Assembly: GCA_963840835.1 (NCBI GenBank)
Contig: CAWJAM010000008.1
Coordinates: 154,921 to 218,920 of the forward strand
Direction: 5' to 3'
Source of the DNA: Rubrobacter_D sp963840835
GTDB taxonomy: Bacteria > Actinomycetota > Rubrobacteria > Rubrobacterales > Rubrobacteraceae
DNA length: 64,000 nt
Under the pieces are notes generated by a model that saw nothing but the letters and a program-made list of their open reading frames with translations, did no database searches and had not been told where the DNA came from. Within the stretch, counting starts at the first letter, position 1. Each line of letters begins with the position of its first letter. Of this stretch, positions 44,603 through 53,073 are shown one piece after another. The translations under genes and the position numbers were made by a program.

Positions 44603-45082
44603 ATGGTGCACAAAACTGCCAACGTGCTCGACGCTATGCCCAAGAGCGTGCATGGGAGAGCCAAGAAGGCCATCCACGAGATAACCGGGGCTGAGAACAA
44701 GGCCGAAGCAAAGAAGGCCATAAAGGAGTTCGTAGAGGAGTTCGGGGTGAAATGGCCCAAGGCGAGCGAGAAGATAGCCTCCGATGCGGAGGCTCTGCTA
44801 GCCTACTACGACTTTCCGGCCGAGCACTGGCGGCACTTACGGACGACCAACCCGATAGAGTCGCCGTTTGCCACCGTGAGGGCCAGGACGGACATCACGA
44901 AAGGGCCGGGAAGTCGGGAGGCAGGAGTGGCAATGATCTTCAAGCTCTTGGAAGCAGCTGAAGGGAGGTGGTGCAAGCTAAACGGCTACCGGCTGGTCCC
45001 TCTAGTGAGAGCCGGGGCCAGGTTCGTGAACGGTGAGTTGGTCGAGTTGGTTGAAGAAAGCGAGGAGAAGGACGCCGCGTAA
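44603..45082 (+). pseudogene. IS256 transposase, 3' part (split)
   Basis: This is the C-terminal half of the transposase begun at 42045: VHKTANVLDAMPKSVHGRAK, AEAKKAIKEFVEEFGVKWPK, LLAYYDFPAEHWRHLRTTNP (LRTTNPIES contains the final Glu), then RARTDITKGPGSREAGVAMI and FKLLEAAEGRWCKLNGYRLV. About 20-25 residues holding the second Asp are missing at the junction. IS256 terminal sequence (TTGACAATACCTCC near 45103-45116) follows the stop. Confidence 0.85.
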
Positions 45083-45155
45083 TCGGAGCCCGATCCACAA
45101 CATTTGACAATACCTCCAAAAAGTATTACGGGCATCCAAGGAACCTAAAGCTATG

Positions 45156-45190
45156 CAGTTTGCTGTGCAGCCCTATGGCTAAAGTCGAGT
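45156..45190. mobile_element. Terminal scrap of an IS4-like element
   Basis: GGCTAAAGTCGAG at 45178-45190 is the 13-bp right end of the element at 60181-61638. About 20 nt before it (GTTTGCT..TGC..GC) also match that element's last codons. No other part of the copy remains. It truncates the GNAT-like pseudogene on its right. Confidence 0.6.
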
Positions 45191-45480
45191 TGGCAAGTAT
45201 GTCGAGATAGTCCGTTAGCCCCGTGCCCATAAAGAGCAGCCGCCTGATACCCCGCCGACGCTCTAAGACAAGGGGTACAAGCCTCACTAGGAGACCTTCG
45301 TCGTTCCGCAGCGTAACCAGCCGCAGCTCGTACCGCTTCCCGTACTACTCCCACCAGGAATGCAGCCAATCCCACCACTGAAACAGGGTGGTGCGCACAG
45401 AGTTACGGGAGAGGTCCTCCCACGCTACTTTCAGGGCCGCGAAAGCTCGGGCGTCCTTGATTACTTTGCCGCAAGTAAAC
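45191..45480 (-). pseudogene. GNAT (CelD/BioF2-like) acetyltransferase remnant
   Basis: On the minus strand one frame reads AFAALKVAWEDLSRNSVRTT, LFQWWDWLHSWWE, an in-frame TAG, then YGKRYELRLVTLRNDEGLLV, VPLVLERRRGIRRLLFMGTG, LTDYLDILAN. This is the N-terminal region of GNAT proteins of the CelD / Acetyltransf_6 group, found in polysaccharide loci, with the usual W...WW pattern and GTGxxDYLD. The rest is cut off by the IS scrap at 45156-45190. Non-functional. Confidence 0.65.
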
Positions 45481-45549
45481 CTATCCTAACAACCTTCCCA
45501 CATAGAGATCTTCCGTCTGATCGGAATGGGTGCAGGCAACTCTCCGCCC

Positions 45550-46950
45550 TTACTTAGCGGTCCAACCCGTTGCACCCGTTCCGCTGGTTTTTGCATAGAG
45601 CGTTGTAGAGGCCCCGCCAGCGGTGTTTGTGTAGAGCGAGCCCATAGGAGCACTCACAACACCCTCGGGCGAACCGCTACCAGTAAAGATACCGGGTGCC
45701 GTCTTAGCCCCTAGTCTTACACGGGCTCCGCTAGCCTCAAAGCCCACGATAGGGGTAGCTGTAGTCCACGGATAACCGTTGAACGGAACCTCCAACACCT
45801 CGAAGGCATTGCCTGGGGCCGCATAGATCGCCGTGTACGTGCTCTGTATGTTGTCGCCATAGACAAAGCCAGAGTGGGCATATGAGTTATGGCGATTGCC
45901 TGAGTAGCTATCGCGGTAGAGATAAGTTCCTGTATTGGGCGTCCCTCGCCAGTTCGCCTTATTGCCTGTGTGATTGGGCAGCAGATCGTCATAGCGAGGA
46001 GTGAATTGCACGTTGGCACCATCGGCTATCTCCCAAGTAGCCACGCCGCCCAGCGGCATCATTATGGCCCCCGTACCCGTGAGTTCAGAACCATCCGGTA
46101 TTTGAAGAATCTTCATCCCTGTACCGCTACCTGGGGACTCTACTCCCACGTTATAAAGGTTGCCCCTTATCACGCAGTTAGCGCCAATCTTTAGAGCTGT
46201 GGTGCTGTTGCCCTCCAGGTGAATCTTGAGGTCAAGGGTGCCATCGTAGAGGACGATGTTGTTACCAATCTCCAAGCCCACCTGGTTGTCTTCTGTACAC
46301 ACTAAGGTGGTGTGGTAGAAGCGTGTATCGGAGAATGACTCGGTTCCGGTGGTGCGCTCGAGAAATACTTGCCTTGCACAACCCCTAATATGGACACCGA
46401 AGAAACGCGTGCCCTCCGTCCAACCCCCGCCATTGTTTCGATTTACAACATGTATTCCGATGCCGTTCGTGTAGTTCATAATAAAAAGGTCATCGAATGC
46501 CGCGCCCGTGCTCTCGGATAAAACGATACCCTTGGCGCTAGTACCCGCGTTACCCAAAATCTTGAAGCGCCTGAAGGCCCGCTGTCTCATAGCCTCCCAC
46601 TGAAAGGCTGTGTTTACGAAAAGAGGAGAGTTTCCCGTGTGCAGTATCTCTGTTGCGCCAGAGCCAGCACCGATAACCTGCACATTCATAGGCACTCTGA
46701 TGGTCGAAGAAATTACGTATCGACCGGGGGGCATATAAAGTACACCCGTGCCGCCAGTCAGCGAGGCGATTGCGGAATTGAAAGCGGACGTGTCGTCCGT
46801 GCTGCTATTGCCTTTAGCCCCAAACGCCTTCACGTTTGCCACGGATTCACCCGTATGCTGGGAGGCATCAGCGAGGTGAGCATTGATCTTGTTCTTCATC
46901 TCGACACTGACACGATCAGTACCGACTAGGGGACTTGTTGGAAACGTCAT
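45550..46950 (-). CDS. Pectate-lyase-fold tailspike-like protein
   Basis: The product is 466 residues from ATG 46950, which has a strong AAGGAGG six nt upstream. Residues ~40-110 match the Pectate_lyase_3 N-terminal signature: VKAFGAKGNSSTDDTSAFNS, GVLYMPPGRYVISSTIRVP, VIGAGSGATEILHTGNSPLF. A long right-handed beta-helix region rich in Asn/Gly/Thr follows. The end NTAGGASTTLYAKTSGTGAT resembles the C-terminal tag of phage tail fibre or prophage structural proteins. No signal peptide is visible. It could be a phage-derived depolymerase or a polysaccharide-modifying lyase. It stands alone between an acetyltransferase remnant and IS debris. Confidence 0.75.
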   Translation of the reverse strand: MTFPTSPLVGTDRVSVEMKNKINAHLADASQHTGESVANVKAFGAKGNSSTDDTSAFNSAIASLTGGTGVLYMPPGRYVISSTIRVPMNVQVIGAGSGATEILHTGNSPLFVNTAFQWEAMRQRAFRRFKILGNAGTSAKGIVLSESTGAAFDDLFIMNYTNGIGIHVVNRNNGGGWTEGTRFFGVHIRGCARQVFLERTTGTESFSDTRFYHTTLVCTEDNQVGLEIGNNIVLYDGTLDLKIHLEGNSTTALKIGANCVIRGNLYNVGVESPGSGTGMKILQIPDGSELTGTGAIMMPLGGVATWEIADGANVQFTPRYDDLLPNHTGNKANWRGTPNTGTYLYRDSYSGNRHNSYAHSGFVYGDNIQSTYTAIYAAPGNAFEVLEVPFNGYPWTTATPIVGFEASGARVRLGAKTAPGIFTGSGSPEGVVSAPMGSLYTNTAGGASTTLYAKTSGTGATGWTAK

Positions 46951-47607
46951 TTTGTTCCTCCTTAGAGTTGGTCTAGGCTGCAATCCTCTAGTTGCTCTAT
47001 AGTCCAAACTCCAGCATTGTAGAACGTCAGTCCGACTGGGCACGTAGCCCCCCAAGCAGGGGTGACCTGCAGCGGCAGCCACAAGAAACCTGCCGCTGCA
47101 ACAAGGAAGTGCCTTCTGCTAACTCGTCCGGTCATGCTCTATTCCTTACTGTTGCTTAAAAAGGGTGTCGCTAGATGCTGCCTCTACAGCCCTGAGTACT
47201 CGTCTTGTGTAGTCCTTTACCTCTTCAGGCGAGAGGTCGGAGTCAGGGTTGACCTAGACAGCGGTGGATTCCGACTTAGCGGAATGGGGGTTTGGGTAAC
47301 TTCGCTGGTTGCAACTGCGCACCTCCCTCTCTGCGAGCGGAGCATCGCTGCCCGCCCTGCTGTTCGGCAGCCCGGCCACCTCCCAACTAGGAGGCCCTTA
47401 GGCTTTGCGCACCCCCCTCGCGACGGGTTTGCCCTTCTCGCTAGCGCACACAGATGCGCATGACTGCAAGCACATTCTCAATGCTTAACACAAACACATC
47501 ATACATTTAATCCCAGAGCTACGCAATAGGTAGCGCCTCACGTAACTGTCCCACAAGCGGTGGGCGAATTTGAGCAAACCGTTTCGGCCAGCTATCCGGT
47601 ATGGTTC
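46951..47607. other. Intergenic region, no supported gene
   Basis: About 650 nt upstream of the tailspike-like gene. Small frames exist but none has a recognisable domain or ribosome site. The 5' side should hold the tailspike promoter. No RNA gene is apparent. Confidence 0.45.
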
Positions 47608-47852
47608 CTACGCCGCCATCTCCTTAGAAAGGTCGTGTTCATCCGCGCCGCTGTAGAGCCACTGCGTTAGCGCGATCCCGTTGTTCATGCCCTCATAGCT
47701 CTTGTAGCCGCGCATACTCTTGTAGCGCACCTTGCTCTTGGAGATGCCTCGCTCGGAGGCGTTGTTGGTGCCATCGAGACCCAGTTCGGGACGCGAAAGG
47801 TGCAGCCGTATCTTGGGCCACTTGTTCCACACTGGGATTCCCCCGCTAGAGC
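47608..47852 (-). pseudogene. Transposase C-terminal fragment
   Basis: The fragment reads WPKIRLHLSRPELGLDGTNN, ASERGISKSKVRYKSMRGYK and GIALTQWLYSGADEHDLSKE, then MAA and a stop. The D-G-T-N-N-A-S-E-R segment with the final Glu looks like the end of a DDE transposase (IS66- or IS1380-like; family unsure). It has no start and is cut on its 5' side by the ISL3 element at 47853. Confidence 0.6.
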
Positions 47853-49660
47853 GGCTCTTCGCTTCTTTTGGTGCAACAAATGGGACCGATGAGCAGTGGT
47901 TCTCTGACCTGCGTAGCATCAAGCAGCCCCCAAAACACGCTGGCGCAGCATCTGAAAGCTCGCTCTTCCTTACATCTGTCTCTTGATCAGCTTCAACTTG
48001 TTGATCTGGCCCTCCGTCTGGCCGTTGCTATAGGGCAGGGTCAGCGCGGCCTCAACTGCGGACTGCTCTCGTTTGAGACCTGTGGCGAAGGTCTCGAAGT
48101 CCTTTACGCCGCTGGTTAAGACCTCTCCGAGCCACTGATCGAGTTTCGCAGCTTGCCCATCGCTACTTGCCTTCCTGAGCATCTTCTCGAACCGCTGGAT
48201 CAGCGGATAGATCGTGGCGACATCCGTAGAGGCTTCAAGCATCTCATCCAGCGCTCCACGCTCGGCCGTTTCCAGATCCTCGGGATCACCCAGTAGCAGC
48301 CACACCAGCCGCTTCGGGGAAGGAACCCGATCCGCATTGCCGACCGGCTTCCCCAGGGTGCGTTTCTGGCAGCGTTTGGCCATGGACTCCCGGTACCTGC
48401 CGGGTGTTGAGGGTGCTGGTTGTTCCCGGTGCTGCCTCGCCCACTCCAGCACCCTCTTCGGAGTGCCGGGATAGCCCTGCTCCTTTATCTCCCGCCACAA
48501 TTGCATCGCGACGTGGCAACCCTCCTGCCAGCGTTTGCCGAGATAGGGCTCGAAGGGATCGAGTATGCTGGGTTGGCGAGGAGGACGGCGGCGCTCTGGG
48601 AAGGAGTCGGCGTGGACGTAGCGCCTGACGGCCTCGCGGCTCATCCCAAGCGTGCGACAGATGGCCAGCATGTTCATCCCCTGTTCGTGCAACTTCCTCA
48701 CCTTCTTGTAGTTGGCCATGCGCTTGCGGCGCGCGGATTCTCCGGCGGCCCGCTCCTTCGCTGCACGCGGCTCGGGGGTGTGCTCGTGAGCCGAGGACTC
48801 GTGCTCGGTGGAAGAAGGTACCCTAACCGCGGAGAGTACCCGGTGATTGTGCTCCAGGACTCGCTCGGTGGCTTCCCTCAGGTTCTTCAGCAGATGCCAG
48901 CGGTCGAGAACCTCCACGGCTTCCGGAGCACCTTCTGCGATGCCCCGCTCGTACTCGCTGGAGCGTACTCTAGGCTGATGACTTGGAGGGACGGATACTG
49001 CTTGAGCCAGGAGGCCAGTGTTTCTGCGGAGCGATCCGGCAGGAGCTCTATGGCGCGGTGGCTGTGGAGGTCCACGATGATCGTCCCGTAGCGCCTGCCA
49101 CGTCGCAAGGCGAAGTCACCGACGCCAACCACCTCGGGAGGCGGATGGGTGGCGGTTGCCGCGCCTCGGATGTAGCGCAGCAAGGTCGTGGGACTCGCCG
49201 TCATACCCAGGCGCTGGATCAATCGGGCTCCAGCCTTCCCGCCCAGTGCGAAGCCCACCAGTTCCAGGACCTCGTGCAGGCGGGTCGTCTTACGAGCGTA
49301 GGGTTTGACGAGGTCGGGCAGGCGCTCGGTGAAGATCCGGCGCGAGCATCCCGTTTGTGGACAGCGGAACTTCCTAACGTTCAGGAGCAGCCTCACGCGG
49401 TGACCACCCCACGGCAGGTCGGCTACAGAGCGCCGGTAATGACTATGCAGCCGCGACGTTTTCCGACCACAAGCTGGACAGGTCACCGGTAAGAGAGTAC
49501 TCGCCAGGGTAAGCGAAACCTCCTCAGCGTCGATGTAGGTGTCTTCGAGCTGGAGACCCGGAGCTTTGGGCAGCAGGTTCATAGGCGACTTCAACGTTTG
49601 TTTCATGCCCTGTTTTGTAGATCATGTCCTCACCCGTTGCACCAAAAGAAGCGAAGAGCC
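47853..49660 (-). mobile_element. ISL3-family element
   Basis: The perfect 25-bp inverted ends start GGCTCTTCGCTTCTTTTGGT at 47853 and finish with its complement at 49660; the match extends 4 bp further out on each side. GGCTCTTCG is the usual ISL3 end. Length 1808 bp. I see no clear 8-bp target duplication: the left flank is GCTAGAGC and the right is GCTCATCC. The transposase inside is broken. Confidence 0.82.
47919..49606 (-). pseudogene. ISL3 transposase, broken
   Basis: ATG 49606 begins MKQTLKSPMNLLPKAPGLQL. A zinc-finger domain follows (VTCPACGRKTSRLHSHYRRS ... FRCPQTGCSRRIFTERLP), then the DDE domain start VVGVGDFALRRGRRYGTIIV and LPDRSAETLASWLKQYPSLQ. Near 48950 the frame shifts; the next frame resumes VLDRWHLLKNLREATERVLE and runs to LPYSNGQTEGQINKLKLIKR. 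There an in-frame TAA replaces a Tyr codon before GRASFQMLRQRVLGAA. One frameshift and one nonsense change inactivate it. Confidence 0.85.
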
Positions 49661-49797
49661 GCTCATCCGGGGGAAGCCCAGAGGAGTTAGGCGGCGACTA
49701 CTTCGATAAGCGGGAGCGCCAAGTCGTCGAGCGTCGTCTTGTGCGGCGCTTGGAAGGACTGGGCTACAAAGTCTCTCTCGATCCGGTCGCAGCCTAA
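49661..49797 (+). pseudogene. Transposase C-terminal scrap
   Basis: The short + strand frame PEELGGDYFDKRERQVVERR, LVRRLEGLGYKVSLDPVAA ends in TAA. The ending recalls the C-termini of several actinobacterial transposases, but I cannot assign a family. Its 5' side is lost at the ISL3 end. Confidence 0.4.
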
Positions 49798-49829
49798 CCG
49801 CGCAACGGACTGTATTTTCACGCCAGGCT

Positions 49830-49880
49830 GGCAAGCTAAGACCCGGAGAAGGGCTGCCGTCGAGCACGTTCGCCGGCGTC
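49830..49880 (+). mobile_element. IS3 orfB scrap
   Basis: GGCTGCCGTCGAGCACGTTC and adjoining bases closely match the start of orfB in the IS3 element at 37827-39121 (38188-38220). Only ~45 bp are shared. It indicates another IS3 copy once lay here. Confidence 0.5.
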
Positions 49881-49899
49881 CCCGGGATGTCGGGGATCG

Positions 49900-50189
49900 T
49901 ATAGCCAGGTCGTTTCCAATTTGGCATGGCTTAGGTCTGCGTCGCTCAGGTCGCGTACCGAGTCGAGGTTTCCGAGACGAATGACTGGCTCGCACCTACC
50001 ATACGTCACCCCGGCGAACGGCTGCACGAGGGTCGGCAGCAGGAAATCCTCGCTGTGGCCGGGCCCAGAGTGATTGAAGGGGCGGACATTAACGACACAC
50101 AACCTTTGTAAGGCGTAGCTGCAACCAAGCATATCTGCCGCCTTGGAGACACCGAAATGGTTTACGAGTTTCAGGTGGGGTGCAATCAC
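49900..50189 (-). pseudogene. GDP-6-deoxy-mannose reductase-like (RMD) fragment
   Basis: On the minus strand: VSKAADMLGCSYALQRLCVV, NVRPFNHSGPGHSEDFLLPT and EPVIRLGNLDSVRDLSDADL. These match the middle of RMD / GDP-mannose-4,6-dehydratase-type SDR enzymes: (Y)xxSKxAAD, RPFNHxGPGQ and GNLxxxRD. Both ends are missing; after DLSHAKLETT the frame runs into unrelated DNA. It is a third dead nucleotide-sugar enzyme in this window. Confidence 0.68.
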
Positions 50190-50286
50190 CTCCGGGCTGG
50201 ATGCTCACCGAGCGCAGCGTTTCGGATGTAGCTGTGGACAGGGAGGTCGTCCCTCCCGACGGCTATGATCTACCCACACGCAAGCC

Positions 50287-51369
50287 CTAAACTACTATTC
50301 GGGCGTACTTCGTGGTGCAGTCGATTATGTACTCGACTTCCTCTTCCGAGAGTTCTGGGTGGAGAGGAATGGTCACACAGCGCTCACCTATGTACTCAGT
50401 CACGGGCAGGAAATTTGGATCCAGGTAACGGTAGCCCCTCATGAGGTGAAGCGGCAGGTAGTGGATTCCGCACTGTATGCCAGACTTCTTCATGTTGATC
50501 AGGAACTCGTCCCTGTTTTCCACAAGTAGTACGTACATGTGGTTACCGCCGTTGTTGAGGCCGAAGGCTTCGTTGTATCTGGCGGCTATCTCGCTCCTCT
50601 TGGCGTTGAGGAACTCCAATTTCTTGAGTTGCTCCCTGCCGATGGCCGCCTCTACGTCCGTCATGTCAAAGTTCCAGCCCGGGACCTCTACCTCATAGTA
50701 GAAGCTCGATGGATCATCGACAGCGTCGCCACCTTGGTAACGACTGAGAGTATCTTTCGCAAGCCCGCCATGGCACGCCATCCGGTAGCATCTCGCTGCT
50801 TCATCGTCGTCCGTCACCACCATGCCGCCGCGGATGGTAGTCATGTTCTTTACCGCGTAGAAAGAGTAGCAACTTGGAATACCCAGGAAGTCATCTCGCT
50901 CGATCCGGTGGGCCGAGTCGAAGAGTACAGGCACGTCGAAGTCCTCAAAACCCCCAGCGAACCTGGAGCAGTAGTGCACCGGGACAATGAGCCTCGTGCA
51001 CTCGGTCATCCTTTCTCCGACATCTTCGGGGTCCAGACACCAATCCTCTCTTTTGACATCGGCGAATACCGGCGTAGCGCCAGCCTGTATCACCACGCTC
51101 GCGGTTGCCGTCCACGTTAGGGAGGGTACGATGACTTCGTCTTCGCTAGTAAGGTTCATCCGCTTTATCGCTAAATACAAAGCCATGGTGCAGCCGTTGG
51201 TCGCCACAGCGTGCTCCGCGCCGACAAACTCGGCGAATTCCTGTTCCAACGCCTGTGTCTGGGCGCCACGGATCACCCATCCACTCTCGAGCACCGCCGC
51301 TGCAGCTTCTATCTCTTCCTTACCAATGGAAGGCTTGGTCAGGTTGATCTTCTTAGTGTCCGTTTGCAC
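50287..51369 (-). CDS. DegT/DnrJ/EryC1/StrS aminotransferase
   Basis: This PLP-dependent sugar aminotransferase of about 360 residues has INLTKPSIGKEEIEAAAAVL, EFVGAEHAVATNGCTMALYL and EVIVPSLTWTATASVVIQAG, then DVPVLFDSAHRIERDDFLGI. The likely PLP lysine is in CYSFYAVKNMTTIRGGMVV. GWNFDMTDVEAAIGREQLKK and GIHYLPLHLMRGY complete the family. It converts a keto-sugar nucleotide into an amino sugar for the glycan. GTG 51369, with GGAGG five nt upstream, is preferred; ATG 51390 is in frame. It overlaps the epimerase gene end by 17 nt, so the two are co-transcribed and probably act in sequence. Confidence 0.9.
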   Translation of the reverse strand: MQTDTKKINLTKPSIGKEEIEAAAAVLESGWVIRGAQTQALEQEFAEFVGAEHAVATNGCTMALYLAIKRMNLTSEDEVIVPSLTWTATASVVIQAGATPVFADVKREDWCLDPEDVGERMTECTRLIVPVHYCSRFAGGFEDFDVPVLFDSAHRIERDDFLGIPSCYSFYAVKNMTTIRGGMVVTDDDEAARCYRMACHGGLAKDTLSRYQGGDAVDDPSSFYYEVEVPGWNFDMTDVEAAIGREQLKKLEFLNAKRSEIAARYNEAFGLNNGGNHMYVLLVENRDEFLINMKKSGIQCGIHYLPLHLMRGYRYLDPNFLPVTEYIGERCVTIPLHPELSEEEVEYIIDCTTKYARIVV

Positions 51370-52399
51370 CAAAACCTCCAGCCATCGCATATCTCATTGG
51401 CAGGAAATAGCTCCTGTGTGGCGAGCTATTCAGCATCTCACTGTCGGCATACAGGTTCTTGAGGTACTTAACTCGATAGTAGATATCGTCTTCCATGCTA
51501 CTGACCATGCCTTTGTCCACAACGTCGCAGAACTCGGCCACCGTGTCAGCCACGGTATACTCGGCCTCGAATCCCAAGTCACGCTTGATCAAAGAAAAAT
51601 CGACGTTGTAGCTCCTCTTGTCGAGACTGTTCTCAAGATGCACGAACTCAACGTTCGCCAGCTCCTTCGTGACTAATTCACCGAGGGTGCTTATCTGGTA
51701 ATTCTGCTCGTTAGAGCCGACGTTGTACACTCTATGCTCGGGATTTTCTGCATGGAGCGCCAGGAATACGGCCTGGGCGACATCTTTGACGTGGACCACC
51801 GGCCTCCACTGGCTGCCGCCGTTCACGAAGATCTCACCCTGGAACAGACCGCTGCCGATCATCGTATTGACCACCAAATCAAAGCGCGTCTTGGGCGAGA
51901 ATCCGTAAACCGTCGCAAACCTGAGCACCACTGAGTCGATGCTCTCGTGCAGATACAAATGCTCGGAGAGCAATTTTGTCTGCGCGTACAGGGTCGTGGG
52001 GCCCATCCTGCTGCTCTCGGTGAAGACCTCGTCGTTAGAGAAACCGTACACCGAGCAAGACGAGGCGTAGACGACCCGTTTACCGGTAGCCTGGCACAGT
52101 TGAGCTATAGTCTCGTTGGCCTTGTAGTTAATTTCCCAGGTCAACTCTGGCAGCAAATCCGAAGCAGGATCATTCGAGATCGCCGCAAGGTTCACCACGG
52201 CGTCAGCGTCGGCTAGGGCTGGCAAGAAATCGTTGATCTCGCGTATATCCCCCCGGATAAACTCACCCGGTACATCTACGTCCTCATCTTGTTCAAAGAG
52301 CAGCGCGTCAAGGACGGTTACATCGTCACCGCGCTCGTGCAAATACGTGCTCAGGACGGATCCGATAAATCCGTATCCTCCCAACAACAGAACTTTCAT
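51353..52399 (-). CDS. NAD-dependent epimerase/dehydratase
   Basis: This 348-residue extended SDR has the Rossmann motif MKVLLLGGYGFIGSVLSTYL, then DADAVVNLAAISNDPASDLL, the catalytic Ser region VVYASSCSVYGFS and YxxxK in LYAQTKLLSEHLY. WRPVVHVKDVAQAVFLALHA and HRVYNVGSNEQNYQISTLGE are typical of nucleotide-sugar epimerases. ATG 52399 has GGAG nine nt upstream. It precedes the DegT aminotransferase, suggesting that it supplies the keto-sugar. The C-terminus is a little long (YFLPMRYAMAGGFGANGH). The sugar cannot be read from sequence. Confidence 0.9.
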   Translation of the reverse strand: MKVLLLGGYGFIGSVLSTYLHERGDDVTVLDALLFEQDEDVDVPGEFIRGDIREINDFLPALADADAVVNLAAISNDPASDLLPELTWEINYKANETIAQLCQATGKRVVYASSCSVYGFSNDEVFTESSRMGPTTLYAQTKLLSEHLYLHESIDSVVLRFATVYGFSPKTRFDLVVNTMIGSGLFQGEIFVNGGSQWRPVVHVKDVAQAVFLALHAENPEHRVYNVGSNEQNYQISTLGELVTKELANVEFVHLENSLDKRSYNVDFSLIKRDLGFEAEYTVADTVAEFCDVVDKGMVSSMEDDIYYRVKYLKNLYADSEMLNSSPHRSYFLPMRYAMAGGFGANGH

Positions 52400-52736
52400 C
52401 TATCGTCTCCTTGCATGCTTTAGTCTGCGGAACTGTCGCCATGGCGTCATGACCATCTCACCGATCGCTCGACTGCATTAGGTGGGATAACTAATAATCG
52501 ATGGTTGGACGATAAGGAAGGGCGCTGAGCGCTCGACGGCGACGAACCATCCGCAAACTCAACCAAAGTGTGCCTTGGTGTTGGATGGAGGTATGCACGA
52601 AAGTGGTGAGTTGGATTTTCCCGCTGGGGAAGATCCCGACTGCCCAGAGTGATAACCCAAAAGGAACCTTTCAGAAGGTTATGGATCTCGTCATCTGCGC
52701 GTTTCTGACCAAAGCTTGCGACTGCATTATTGTGAG
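52400..52736. other. Intergenic region, no supported gene
   Basis: About 340 nt upstream of the epimerase-aminotransferase operon. It should hold that operon's promoter. Frames present have no known domain except near the right edge, where the IstB scrap begins. Confidence 0.4.
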
Positions 52737-52930
52737 CTCGGTAAGCTTGGGGAAGATCAGCGTAGAGGTCGCCAGGCGCCGACTTCGGATTACCTTCTAC
52801 CGCGCTGCCGACCTGGTCAGGACGCTCACCGAGGCGCGACGAGAGAATGCTCACCTTGCTGCATCGCCGCTTGTGAAGGGTCGGCTGATTCTCCGCGAGC
52901 TGGGGGATCGTCTACATTCAAGAGAGCAGG
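52737..52930 (+). pseudogene. IS21 IstB-like scrap
   Basis: The frame VARRRLRITFYRAADLVRTL followed by TEARRENAHL matches the IstB/DnaA-like ATPase segment just after Walker A (RRxRVxFxxAADLVxxLxEA). The Walker A itself is degraded to SVSLGKIS. ILRELGDRL recalls Walker B (ILDELG) with the Asp replaced by Arg. No complete IS21 is present. Confidence 0.5.
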
Positions 52931-53073
52931 AGACGAGAACCACTTAGATCTGCTTTCCGAGCGCAACGAGATACATAGTACACTCGTAACCACTGGTCGG
53001 TCAGGGATCTTCTGAGCAAGTGTCCATGTGGCACCATGCCTGCATGGACGCTTACTCATCGCAAACTGCACTA

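Noticed and set aside
47062..47463. 133-codon + frame
   Set aside because: No recognisable domain; codon pattern irregular.
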